Of a stretch of DNA of 64,000 bases, positions 45,318 to 57,262 are shown piece after piece (within the stretch, counting starts at the first letter, position 1; each line of letters opens with the position of its first letter). The stretch covers positions 10,135 through 74,134 of the forward strand of contig VJWN01000002.1 in NCBI GenBank assembly GCA_007644065.1, written 5' to 3'. This stretch comes from Margaritispora aquatica (taxonomy: Eukaryota; Ascomycota; Leotiomycetes; Helotiales; Discinellaceae). A program made the translations under genes and the position numbers. The notes beneath the pieces are model-generated. The model had not been told where the DNA came from. It saw nothing but the letters and a program-made list of their open reading frames with translations, and did not search any database.

Positions 45318-47071
45318 TCATCTCTCTCTCTCTATCCACTTCAAAGCCAACTCTATTCCTGTATCCCGACAAAAGGTAGCCAATTTCCCTTCACCACAAT
45401 AAAATACAGTTTGTAAGAACTCACTGCGTGACCGCTCCTCAAGTCTTCGCGCTACACTCTCCTTGGCGAATTTCACAAGCTGGGCGCTGAAGGACCGCCG
45501 TGTATCGAGTGCAGACAGAGCTTGGCTATAGAGGGAATAGAAAGGCGACGGCGATGGATAAAGACGAGGGAGTGTGAGGTTTTCGGTTAGAGAAATGGCG
45601 TCAAGAAGGGCGCAGTTTGCACCTTTGCCAAGGGTGGTGGACATGCTACCATGATATCAGTACTTCGCTCTCCACAACAGTATTCTTCGAAGGGATGCCT
45701 AGAGCCTCTAAGCAAGGAAAAGATCCACCAAATAAGAAAATAAAATGCAATGCAAGAAACACGACATACTTGAATACTGCATCACCAATCAAAGTGACTT
45801 GGTCATCGTTCCACGGACGAATGGTCTCACATTTCTTGACCGCATGTACAAATGCCGTCTCAACTAGACATTTTCCCGCTAGCGCGAGAAAGGTGTGATG
45901 CATTTTCTTCTCGGCCCTTGATCTCGCTATCACCTCGTCTTTGAGTTCCTGCTTACTCAGATTCTGAGGTGCACACCGACGGTTCACAAAGCGGGAGACG
46001 GCGGACCCATATCCGAACATGATAAAGGACTCTGTGGGCTCAATATTGTCTTTAGTGTAATTGGTTGCGAAGGTTTTGTTGGGGTTTTGCCAGCTGTGGA
46101 GAATGATATTTTGGTTATGTGAACAGAAGGCCATGGTGCCGCTGGTTGAGCCCATGAGTGATAATGTCTCGAGCGTCAGGGGGATTTTGAAGTAGATCAC
46201 AACGACACCGGTGTCAATTATCATAGATCCTGGGACGAACTGCGTGCGAACCTGGGTAAATATGGTGTTAGGAGATCCCAAAGAAGCGAAACATATAATA
46301 TGGATATAGGAAACAACACTGGTAGTAAAACTGGCTTGGAGAGACTATAGTGGCTTGAGAAAGATAGACAGTGATTCTCAGTAGCCACTAAAGTTCATGT
46401 AAGAAATATGGATCGAATGTCAGTGGGAGGGAAATTGAAAAAAATCCATCCATACATACTCTTGAACCAAACCCATCAGCTCCAATCAACAAGTCACACC
46501 AGTCCTCGACTCCATCCTCGAAATGAACCACAACCCTCCCATCTACGCACTTCGTGAACTTCTGGAACTTAGTCCCGAAATTTACCACGTTGTCTAAATC
46601 CTTCAACAAAGCCTGTCTGAGAAGCGATCTCGACACACTGAATTGCTCCTTTACCTCATCAGGGCGCCACTTACACAGTTCGCGCCCATTGCCCTGCACG
46701 AACTTCATCTCTTGGCCCTGGGGCGGCTGGGCTCCGATGCTATTGTGAAGCGCCTGCGCGACCGGGACTGGTAGGGTCGCTTTCAAGTTCCGCACCACGA
46801 AGGACGAAAGCATCACTCGAAAGCCGGTGAGGTTATCCGGGGAGTCGCGCGCGCGCTTCTCGTAGACTGTTACCGAAATGTTGGGGACGCTACAGAGGAG
46901 CTGCGCTAGGGCTAGCCCGCCAATGCCAGCACCAATTATGATAATACGGAGGATAGGAGCGGAGGCGGCTGTGTCGGAACTGCGGGCAGTTGGAGGACGC
47001 CCGAGCTTCTGAGAAAGTAAGGATGGAAGTGTTGCATCGCTATCGTTCATATCTATGTCGATATCGATCAA
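45318..47071 (-). CDS. FAD-dependent monooxygenase (group A, UbiH/PHBH type)
   Basis: Three exons (46460-47071, 45770-46251 and 45318-45645) give 473 residues. Introns are 208 and 124 nt, longer than most in the window, and phase closes. The dinucleotide motif IIGAGIGGLALAQLL lies at about residues 44-60, DLLIGADGFGSRVR is the DG motif near 195-210, and the third FAD motif VTLIGDAVFNMSTTLGKGAN is formed across the last splice (GD-A--M---G-G). These enzymes hydroxylate aromatic or polyketide substrates with NAD(P)H and oxygen. No polyketide or other secondary-metabolite backbone gene lies in the window, so the substrate is unknown. The Asp-rich N-terminus (MIDIDIDMND) is odd and could be trimmed if the second Met is used. 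Confidence 0.9.
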
Positions 47072-48755
47072 ATGGTCGATACTTTAATAAAGGCAATGTA
47101 TTGTTTCAAGATGACCTGACCTGTGTTGGAGATGGCCTGACTTGTGCTGGATGTAGACGAGCAAAAGTGCAGGAGTGTTGCTTATCAGAGGCTGGAAAAT
47201 TAAAGAGAAAATGGATAGACGATGCACGAGAATCTTACCTTTGTAGAGAAGGGAAGAGAAGAAGTGTTGAACTTGATCTATCAACATTGAAGCAAAAAAA
47301 AAAAAAACATTGATGGCAGGGTGGTGGAAAGATGGCGGAAGAAAGGTGGGTATTTTGTGGAGAGACGTTTTGGATTATGCTATAGATATATTCTTCAAAT
47401 ACGTTGTTCCTATCCTCCCCTTGAATAAACCTTATTCGGTGGAGACACTCCTTTTATGGTTACAGCCACAACCGAAGATTTTAAGCCAGTAGGGAAAGCC
47501 GTATTATGAGCGAATGTCGGAAGTGCAGGTGATTCTAGCAGCTTCTATAACTTTTACTTGGTCGAAACCCCTTGGAAGTGGCTGTCACCAAAAGGAGTAT
47601 GCCTCTACTGAATAAGGCTTATTCCATGGGGGGGATAGCAGTGGACGTTTTCTTTGTTAGTCGTTTTGATCACTATTTGGCGTACCCTCTTTTGCAATTT
47701 AATGCTTCGCAGGACTATTTTCGGTAAATTGGCAACAGAGAACCTACACAATACGGTGTGGCGCCTAAGAGATCGTACGATGGCGGCAGACGCTTAGACT
47801 TCTCTGAAACGAAATTTTTACATCCAGCTCCTTTAATCCCGATATAGTATTCCTTTTCTCCATTTTTCTTCCTTTGTTACCGGAACATATTGAACAGCCA
47901 TGGCTTATTTCCAACGGTACATTCCTTTCACTCAGCAGCGGTCAGTTGAAGCATGTAAATCGATATAGACAGGGGCAAAATGAAGGATGTAGGGTGTTGG
48001 CACATTTGTTCAAGGATTTCTGCCAGAGTAAGAGTTTTTAGGACATCAGTTATTTAAAATTATTGGGCTCTACGTTTATTTAGTTTTGGTTGTCTATATT
48101 CTATGGGGTTGACCAAGGATTAGTTAAATCCGGTAGGCCATTTAGACTCCTTAACAAGTATACTTATATTGGTTATAATTTATGTTTTAATGTGTATAAT
48201 TAGATTCCTGATACGTTCTTATTGTATATATAATCTAATGTTTTTTGAAAACCGTATAGCTTTCAAATATTTGTTTATTGACCTTTTCGGGTATTGCCGA
48301 AATCCTCCAACGTCTGACAATAACCAAACCACTAATCACTTTATTTCTGACAGAAGTAACCCTAGCAGGCACCGAGGCTGGCTTTTCGTGGTAGGAGGTG
48401 TTTTCGTTCTTCGGGATGTTACCTAGATTTGAACGAATGGCGATTGTTCCATCATTCAAACTGGCGTAAAGGCAATCTGAAGGTGATCTTCCCACAAAAG
48501 TTGAGAAGCTGTGCCTCCAGACAATAGCCGTTGGAGGCTCTTAGCTCAAATTCTCTAACGCGCCTGTGGAGCTTTTCAGACGATTTATGGTTCGATAAAG
48601 GTGTTGAAAAACGACAGGTTGTCTTCAGCCCCTTGAGAGGCGTTCTCTCATCGCGATGTCGACTGTTCTTCTCAGGAACAAATGTATATACGTAGCAGAC
48701 CATAAGGAAGAGGTATTGAACATGGCATCAAGTTCTCCTCCTTTCCTTACCCACC
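47072..48755. other. Gene-free region of about 1.7 kb
   Basis: Divergent upstream DNA of the FAD monooxygenase and the next rhodopsin-domain gene. A run of 13 A lies at about 47293-47306, and TA-rich DNA at 48040-48250. No supported gene. Confidence 0.45.
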
Positions 48756-50091
48756 ATGACTTTCTCCGATGATCCACAGAGCACTGCAGCTAGTGTTCTT
48801 GTCTGCAATATTGTATTTGTTGCCCTTGCAACGGCGTGCATAGCAATACGAACGATCGCCCGTTTTCGAGTTATCCCAAACTCGTATTTAGAGGATAGTA
48901 AGCTATCTCTAGTCTCCATACTTTTTTGACCGTCTACAATACTGATAGGTAATTTTGTATAGTTTTTGTAGGACTTGGCTATGTAAGTCGGTTTTAATAG
49001 GGGACAGTCGTTCAATGGTCTTGGCTCACCCTTGCAGTTCTTCGCCGTGGTACTTTCTATTATCAATTGTATTGGTATGTGTTCCTTTTTGCTAACACGG
49101 CGCTTGCTATGCTAAACTGCTGACTAATTTAAGCAACTCGATACGGCCTTGGTCGCGATGTTAACGGCATTTCACCCTCGGATTTGGAAACTTTCTTGAA
49201 GGTAACATACAACAAATCTTTGAGCGATAACTATATAGCTGATTGTTTTTAGCTCAACTTTGTGGCTTGTTTGGTCTATATTTTCTCTTTCGTATGTACG
49301 CAATTGGCCTTCGTGATATTCTATCTCAAGGTATTTCCATCGAAACCGCTTCGCTGGATCAACTTTGCGCTTGCAACAGCCCTTGTACTCGAACTTGTCG
49401 AGGAGATTATGGTTGTCTGTTTTCAATGCACGCCACTCCCCAAAGCCTGGAAATTTGGGACTCCTGGGAAATGTCTAAATTTGGGCGTATTTTTCTACGC
49501 TTCGTTTGGTACCAGGCTCGTAACGGATCTTGTTCTTTTCTGTTTGCCAATACCTTCGTTGTGGCGCCTTAAGGTACCCAAGAGAAAAAGAGCTGGCATT
49601 ATAATCATACTCTCTCTCGGTTTACTGTATGTTATCTTCTGATGCTTTATGGCCATAAAGCTAACAATCATCTAGTGTTTGTGTTATTAGTATTATCCGA
49701 GTGACTTTCGTGAAGAACGATGGTGGCAATGTCACATGGAAGAATTCCCGCCTAATTACTATTATATTTCACTAACTTTTCATTAGACACCTCAAGTCAT
49801 AGACTAAACTGGTCGATAGTTGAAGTCTGCTCTTTAGTTATCTGCGCCTGTATCCTTACATTCCCAGCTTTTCTCCGTCTTTTCCATCAATCCCAAAAGA
49901 GAAAGACAGTACTAGCTTGGACGTATCGGCAAAACTCCCACCAACTAGACTCCCGGAATAAAGGGACTCTGATAGATTCTGTGCCCCACGAGACTCAGGC
50001 AGATATCCGCTCAACAGAGAGCAAAGACAAAAGAGATGGGATCACTGTTACGATAGATGTGGAAGTGGTGCAGGAGACCGCTGAGCAGTAG
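48756..50091 (+). CDS. Rhodopsin-domain (Pth11-like) seven-helix membrane protein, intact
   Basis: Seven exons are proposed: 48756-48897, 48972-48982, 49038-49074, 49134-49201, 49253-49626, 49676-49722 and 49787-50091, giving 327 residues. All six introns (74, 55, 59, 51, 49 and 64 nt) have GT-AG ends and the total closes in phase. The second exon is 11 nt. The protein runs VLVCNIVFVALATACIAIRTIAR, VVLSIINCIATRYGLGRDV, FVCTQLAFVIFYLKVFPSK, CFQCTPLPKAW, TDLVLFCLPIPSLWRL, IIILSLGLLVCVISIIR and LNWSIVEVCSLVICACI, then a Ser/Glu-rich tail. This is the standard seven-helix order of the fungal rhodopsin-domain family. Some relatives are surface-sensing receptors; most have unknown roles. The last intron donor (GTGGCA) is the weakest part of the model. 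Confidence 0.85.
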
Positions 50092-51485
50092 TCTTTTATA
50101 GACAGTGTGTTTGAAGGGGCATGGGGAATGGAGCGCTAGTTAGAATAGGAATATTCTACAACGGGTTATACCTAGTTAGCAGAAAGTTTCTGAACAAGAG
50201 GTCTGAGAGGCATATTCTCCCTGGCGCCTTCTTATTAACGAAGGCTCAGCTGTCGAATTTATATATAAGAGCATGTACCATTACTTTATATACAACCTAT
50301 GGGGTTTCTATAATTTTTTTTAGCTAGGGTTACGCGAAGTAATGACACATGCTTTTAATATTATATCAGAACTACAGTTCATCATGCCTCATTTGCTTTG
50401 ATACTTCGGAACGGATAGTGAAGGCGGCTGATTTTGGCGGGTAGGACTGACACAAGCTGGTTCGTGCAACCCTGTTTTCTGATGTCATGAAGAGTTTGAC
50501 TATCTCTGCAGTACCGAGGCAGCGGCTTTACAGACAGGTTAAAGCCTAAGACCAGTCTCACATCCGAGAAATATTACAAGCTAAATTTCCTTTCGTGCGG
50601 AGGTGGCTCGGAGCGGATAGAACATTAATATACCGATGTGCCTGATATTATTTATATTTCTTGGATACTGGCTTACCAAGTGTTTGGCATGCGATTATGC
50701 AGTCTTCTAGTCCCTCTTAGGTGGCAAAGCATTAAATAATAGTCACCACTATTCTATACGCCACCACCGTGAAAAGGATCTAACCGTGGTACCAATTCAA
50801 GGCCTGGCAGAAGATTCTTTGTCATATCCGATACTTCAACCATCTCTGACGGATACGGTTACTCTCTAGAGGTTCTCGTTATGCGTACAGTATTCACATT
50901 CTTGACGAGAATGGCATGGAGAGCGGAAGAAAAGGTTTTGTGAGTGGCCAGAAAACCGTTCGGCGTTAGATGAATTTAGCCAGAGACTGGGGTGGTTCAC
51001 TCAGATTCTCCCCGCGTTATAGCGTCTAGCGCGGAGCAAAGGAATAATTTTCACAAGACGCCATCATTTCAGATATACCGCTCACTCTCAGTCTCAAGTG
51101 CAGTGCTTAGCTGCAGTGGTTTTGAAATGGAAGATTCGGAAGTCTTCCAAAATCCACAGCAATTCGGGGTAACACCCCTGCAGATATCCGGACTGAAGGC
51201 AGATCTTAGGAGGGTGCTCCATTCATTGCCGTCGCTGTTATTCTTCGCGAGCAGCAAACATTTTTCCAGCAATTGAAGGTTTTTGTATGATGAGGAATTG
51301 TTATACCGGTTCTATGGTTGGCGGAGAAGACGAATAACAGTATATGATATTGCCAAAGGGACTGGTATATAGATACACTGATAAAGCGCAGTGATATGTC
51401 GTGAAATTTTCTAACCCATTCAACAACTCGACAAATTCGATATCTTGGCTTACAATTACACAGTTTGGCTACTATTGCTTTAGCC
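50092..51485. other. Intergenic region
   Basis: About 1.4 kb before the rhamnogalacturonan acetylesterase. No coding signal is recognised. It should contain the promoter of that enzyme. Confidence 0.5.
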
Positions 51486-52371
51486 ATGATATTCTCAGTG
51501 TTATTCACTGCTATCTTGCCTGCCCTCGCACTCGCAACTCCCTTCCGTGAGCCACGGAGGGTCCCCGCGTTCTTTCTCGCTGGAGATTCCACCACCAAAG
51601 GGGACGGCGGCTGGGGTAGCGGGTTTCTCCCAACCCTCAAGCCACCAGCTATTGGTGTTAACTTCGCAGTTCAAGGCACGACAACAAAGTCTTTCGTGGA
51701 CCAGGGGTATTGGGCGAATGTTACATCGTACACCAAGCAATATGCTGCTCTGAACAATGTCTATGTCACTATTAGTGTAAATGCCAACATCTCACATCTT
51801 TTGATACAGATTAAAGAAAATTGCTAACACAATCTAGTTTGGCCACAATGACCAGAAGACAGGCAGTGGTGTCAATACTACTGAGTATAAAGCGAATTTG
51901 ATCAAACTCGGGAAAGAAATTAAAAGCCTAGGAGCCACTCCAGTAAGAAGCCGTTATAATCACCTGGCATGATTTTTGCACTAACCTCTACTCAATTAGC
52001 TTTATGTGACGTCCCTCACACGGCGAGTTTTCCCGAGTAATGCACCGCATAATGCTACCGACTCCCTAAAAACTGAAAGGCTACTTGCAATCGAAGCGGC
52101 GAAAGAGACCAATTCAACAGTCATAGATCTTTACGATGCAAGTTTGCGCTACATCAATCAGATAGGCGCGACTGAAGCTGCAAAGTTCAACTGGGGTGAG
52201 AATGGTACAACAGGCACTGATCGAACTCATCTTAATCCGTGGGGATCTGTGGTTTTCGGCAGAATGGTAGCAGATCTTATGGAAAGAGCTGTTCCCTGCT
52301 TGGATTCTTGGATAACCGAGAACAAAACTCTAAGTGACAATATTTGGGCCGGACTACCTCCTGGAACATAG
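51486..52371 (+). CDS. Rhamnogalacturonan acetylesterase (CE12, SGNH hydrolase)
   Basis: Three exons (51486-51776, 51838-51942 and 52000-52371) give 255 residues. Introns of 61 and 57 nt lie between whole codons. A signal peptide covers residues 1-17 (MIFSVLFTAILPALALA). SGNH blocks follow: block I FFLAGDSTTKGDGGWGSGF (Ser about 35), block II GTTTKSF, block III ISFGHNDQKTG created by the first splice, and block V DRTHLNPWG with the catalytic Asp and His. The length is typical for the Aspergillus-type enzyme. It removes acetyl groups from the rhamnogalacturonan I backbone of pectin outside the cell. It converges with the GH43 gene, which fits joint attack on hairy-region pectin. Confidence 0.93.
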
Positions 52372-53080
52372 AATGATCAATTGAATGGGTTTCGAAGGCC
52401 CCTTTTTGATGTCAGGTGGAAATTGTGACTATTTAGACACTCCTTCCTTTTGTCCTTGCAGAACAACTCGAACACAATACATTTTTCTACAAGGGCAGCT
52501 CCTCCATGGTGTCCAAGAAGTTGGTGTAACACTGACCAAGTGCAACTACAATGTGATTTCTGTAGTCATTTCATTAATTTACTTGGGTTTCCGTTACTGG
52601 TGTAAAACCAACCACTCTCTCTATGACCCGTGTGCTCGGAATACACCATAATTGGTGCTGTCAAAGCGAAAAGTATCGAATTTGTACAAATGCACGAAAT
52701 CAAAGATGACGGATAACTTAAATAGAGAACCAAAAATTTACTTGCGATGTTACACGACTTGGCAACTCCAGAAACGTCACAAAGGAGTTAGTTTAGTTCT
52801 TCACATATCAAGGTGAGTTCTGGTCTCAGGGGAAAAATAGGCACTGGAGTAAATGACCCTCCACACTTTGACGATTTTCATGGACTAGATTGTGGCAAAA
52901 AGCAAGATCTTTATTGTACTATGACTTCGCTGATGATGTTCATTGTGCCTTTAATTGTACTCTCCGGTGCTCCTCTCCAGCAAACTTGTTTGCTGACTAT
53001 TGGACTGCATTACGGAGAATAATTCCTGCTGAGAAGTCTCTTACCGCGATGCATGATGCAGTCCAAATTTGACAAAGCTA
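52372..53080. other. Spacer between convergent CE12 and GH43 genes
   Basis: 3' DNA of both genes. Only shadow frames, no features seen. Confidence 0.5.
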
Positions 53081-54901
53081 CTACGCAGGCTTTTGCAATG
53101 GAAGCTCGAAATCATCTTTGAATATCTCAAGCGCGTCAACATCAATTGCCATGTCTTCAGGAGCATTGCTAATTAGCCTCTTCTCGTAGCAGAAAATCTA
53201 GCTGACATACCTTCATCGTGGATACCAATGCTGATTTTGTTCACAGTGCCACTTTCTAGTTTGAGCTGAACCGAGGTCGTGCTGTGCTGCCCGGCATGCG
53301 AATTAAGGTCAGAAATATTGTAAATCTTCTCATCATTAACCACAATATAGGTTTCTCTGACTGTAATACAGATATGATTAGCATTGGGGAAATACAAGCA
53401 GACCAGCTTGCAGTGTCCATTGATAGCATGGTTCATCTTACCTTCGGGGCCTTTGGTGGTATAGTGAAGTCTCAGCCATTGTAGAGATCCAGTGCCTTTT
53501 ACGCCTTCGAATGTAACTTCAGACTTGGCTAAATCTTCTTAGTAGCTGTACATAGTGCCAAAAAAAAAAAGCTTTAGTCAATAAAACATCAAACAAAGAA
53601 AAGAGAACTGAAATGGAGCTTGGGCTTTACTATACCGGATTTCTTGGAGAGCTTGGAGCGATCAGGGGCATATCTCTTTTCTGTGGTGGGATACGAGACT
53701 ACCCCCGTCTTGACATCGACTTTCCACAAGTCATGCCATTCCAGAGTAACATTCTTGGATCTGAAAATTTCAGTACTAGTCAAGTAATCCATTGGTGCTG
53801 CGCTACTTACGTAGTATTTACATTCATCGGGAGCCAAAGATAGGTTGAGGCAGAATCTCCAGCAATAGTCCAACGATCACCTAAGTACAGGTGTGTGGTT
53901 GTCTCGGAACCATTGATTGTTAGTTCAAAACTGTTTTGAGAGTTGTAGGTTTTCTCTTCTGGAGGTGCGATATCGGTTCCGCCAGACCATGGACCGTTGA
54001 GAGATGTCGCCCAGTAGACCTTGTTTGGGTCCGGCCTGTACCCAGTCTTGGCAGAAACGATCAAGAAGTAGATGTCGTCCTGCTTGAACATTCCAGGTGC
54101 CTCGAGCGGACCAGCAGCTTCATTCAGGCTTCAATTAGCACTTACACCGTTAACGAGAAAGTGACAACCATACTGAGCCGTGAAGCTTGAGCTCCGATAG
54201 ATCCATTGGCATAGATCTCATTAATTTGAACAGTGTTGTGGTCGGCACTAGTGAGAAGATAGTGTTTACCTACGAAATGGAAATGAATTAGTATAGTACT
54301 AGTACCAAGCATCGACTTTTTCAGCTTACCAGCATCCTCGTCATGAAAGATACCAGTGTCGGAATAGGTGTAATTATTTGGAGGTAAATTGACTTTTGCT
54401 ACACGTTCATACTGCCCTTTGATATGCTTAGATTTCAGAGACAAAACCTGGCGGTTCTGTTGACCATAGAGCTTGTCGAGGTTAAAAGAGTCAGCTGACA
54501 CACTTGCATTATTAGTCTACAAAGTTTGTCACTAACCCAGTAATCACAGCCGAGTTTGATAAGTTTGGTCCTCCACATTCCAGTTGTGGAGTTGGCTACC
54601 TGGCCCAAGAATTTCCAGTTCAAAAGGTCCTCAGACGAATACAACTTGGGAGTTACAGCTATAAACCATATTAGCTCAACCGACTTAAAATAAAATAATC
54701 TACACTTGACAAACACGTACTAGTGTTGTCTGGAGCACTGTGGCCAACCCAGTAGAATTTATGGCCTTCCTTGTATATGCCACCACCATGTGCATCGATA
54801 ACGTGCCCTTCAGTGTCATACCAGATAGCGCCAGGCGCAATCCAGGATACACCAACCACGGTTGACGCCGCGAGCGGCGCTAATAAGAAACTGAGACGCA
54901 T
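53081..54901 (-). CDS. GH43 glycosidase, exo-beta-1,3-galactanase-like, with C-terminal CBM35-like module
   Basis: Eight exons (54721-54901, 54533-54658, 54330-54494, 54174-54269, 53811-54117, 53636-53760, 53207-53528 and 53081-53168) give 469 residues, closing in phase across seven introns, two of only 38 nt. A signal peptide covers about residues 1-20. The five-bladed GH43 domain shows GHVIDAHGGGIYKEGHKFYWVG, SSEDLLNWKFLG, SDTGIFHDEDAGKHYLL, EAPGMFKQDDIYFLIVSAKTGYRP and a LYLGDRW motif. This pattern fits galactan 1,3-beta-galactosidase (GH43_24). The last 130 residues (EVTFEGVKGTGSLQWLRLHYTT onward) resemble CBM35. The enzyme trims galactan of arabinogalactan or pectin side chains outside the cell. 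Exon borders 2, 4 and 7 rest on phase and similarity, not only on donor strength. Confidence 0.85.
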
Positions 54902-56047
54902 TTTGTAGAATTTAATGGTGGATCTTAGCTCAAGTTGGGAGGAGGGTCGCTGGATGCGCTTGACTTTGACATTCCGATTTGGGGGTATGTTGTGGCTTTT
55001 GTATACGTTTCTCAGGCGCCTGGAACCATACCAAGCTCAAGCCAAAACGGGTGATAAATCCCATTTCTTGGCCTTTTTTTTTTGGTTCAAGTAGCCGATC
55101 GCCCGAATCGAGATTGGTTCTTTCTTCAGTTAAGGGCAAAACGGTTATCCGAAGAATACTAGCCGGTTGTCCCAATCAAGCTACAGTCAAAGTATCACAG
55201 GGTTATCTGGAGAATACTGCAGTTACGGAGAAGTATGTGGAGAAAGGATACGGAGTATATCGTCGGCCCACGTTGCTGAGTGTGGGGCCCCGCAGACACC
55301 TGCATACCCGTTAGCGGTTCCGTTGCATTGTTTATTTGCATTTGAACCCACACGAGATGCCATATCTTGGCATTTTATAGTTCCATCCACAACGGAGCAA
55401 ACCATCTCGGGTTAAGGATAAATGAAGCTTGCAGAAAGTTTGGCAACCGGACCAGTGCGACTTAACCCGATCACAATAAACCCAGTGACATATTTTAATA
55501 CATCGTATTTTACACCTTAGCAAATGTCTCTCTCGAAAAGATCGTTGCGGGGCGTTGTGATTGTTACGTTCTGGGATAGTAACTGGGAAGCTGGCTAAAA
55601 AGAATCCCGAGCTTGGGCAAGCAGGCGCAAATCTTGCCGGTGGGATCTGAAACGATTTTTACAGAAGGTACAAGCTTTCCCCAGAAATTCACACTAGTCA
55701 ATTCCTCAAGTGGTGATCGAGAACATTGGCACGCACCGTATCCAACGTATAAGGCCCTCATCAGTTAGTTGCATGGAGTACACCGAAGTTGTTATTGGAC
55801 CATTCGGCAACACCACTTTTCTCAGTGCAATAACGGAACATGACTTGACTTGAGTGGCCTCTTCTTGATACAGCATGGGATGCTCCGCACCAGCCCTGTT
55901 AATTATTCGCTTCTTGGACCAAGTTCCTGGGGTTGGGTAGTGGTCTCGGACACGGCGACGATCTTTTGTTCTGACGGTCGTGTGATAAATACCGTCTTCC
56001 CGCTTGGACTGTTGTGGCCTCATGATGAAGCCCAATTACGACCCTTG
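54902..56047. other. Intergenic region upstream of GH43
   Basis: Promoter of GH43, then about 700 bases with frames on both strands but no recognised family. CCTAA/AATACTG-rich stretches are unremarkable. Confidence 0.45.
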
Positions 56048-57262
56048 ATGTTTTCATTTGACGAAATTTTTTGTAAGGCGACTGCTCCTGGTCCAGATCG
56101 GCTCATTGCTGGGGGTGTTCTCGCAGTTCGCAGGCATGTTATGCTTGTTGCCTCTCCCAACAAGCACAGCGGTCCCAAGCTCTAATAACCCACAATCTAA
56201 TAGTGAGAATACAGATGGGAAGACCTTCTCAAGATGTTATGGCACCGAATCAGCCGAAGCAGGCTCAAGCCACCTCACTATGCCAATCTCGCTTGGTACA
56301 ACCATGAGGATTGAATACTGTACCAAAATGATGACCACTATTGCCTGTTTACAGTGTGTCGACAGGAGTTTTTTGAATCTGGACGATGTCATTTCCGAAG
56401 TCTTGCTAGAGTGGCGGGAACGGTTTGTCTTACTTGGTTTCGACGCCGCTGGTCGACCGCAATTGGAGCAGACCATGGAAAAGCTGACTTTGAGGATGCT
56501 TCTCTAGCGCCAAAGCGGCTTTGGATATCCATATAAGAATCCTAAGCTGCAATAGTATATCGAATACGAGCGGACCCAAGGTCGTTGTCATTCGGAATTG
56601 ACTGTATGTCTTGATTATTATCTCTTCACTCTATAATTTATTTGCTTGTGTGAGGATCATCGTAACTGATTCTCAATTTCTGCCAATAAGAGAACGGCTT
56701 TTATTGTTTGCCATTGCTTTTCGAGCCGGGAGCTTCATGCATATAGTACTGGGCTGGATTGGGCCGGGAAAATGGTTGAGCGAGTGACGAAGCAGAGTCT
56801 AAATGCGTACATGGAAGAGCACATTTGGGAGCCACTGGGAATGACTTCGACAACGTTCACCTGCAATAGAGACCAGATATCAGAGTTCGAAAAGCCGATA
56901 TGACAATGCGTGACAAAAGTAATACACTTAGAGCCACAGATGAAAGATAGTCTGAATGGTTTCCAGACCTAGAAAATGCTCAGGACGACCAGGGTGGTGC
57001 TGGTGTGTTCTCCAGCACGGCAGACTACATTAAGCTTCTAGGTGCCTTGCTCCAGAACGATGGCAGCCTTTTGAAACGAAACAGCGTCGATCTATTGTAC
57101 AAGTCTTGCCTCACCCCAATGGCAACCAAAAAGCTGCAAGACAGCAGAATCGCGCAGAATAAAATTTACGAAGGTCTCGATATGGCTATTCCTCCTCCCT
57201 CTTAGGTGAATTCCACGGTTGGTGGCATGGTGGCAGAACAGGATGTTCCTGGTGGTGTCAGT
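56048..57262 (+). pseudogene. Beta-lactamase/LovD-type serine hydrolase, decayed
   Basis: The pieces follow the family in order but in different frames. An N-terminal helix FDEIFCKATAPGPDRLIAGGVLAV starts at ATG 56048. EYCTKMMTTIACLQCVDRSFLNL lies at about 56310-56380, where SxxK active-site sequences read S-x-x-K; the aligned Ser is Tyr-Cys here (EYCTK), so the nucleophile appears changed. Then come LGFDAAGRP, SGFGYPYKNPKLQ, YSTGLDWAGKMVERVT, WEPLGMTSTTF, GVFSSTADYIKLLGALLQND and GGMVAEQDVPGG. Stops lie at 56505-56507, 56553-56555 and 57203-57205, and frameshifts at about 56740 and 56900. Living relatives are transesterases or esterases. No functional product is expected. Its end abuts the next relic without a spacer. 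Confidence 0.82.
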
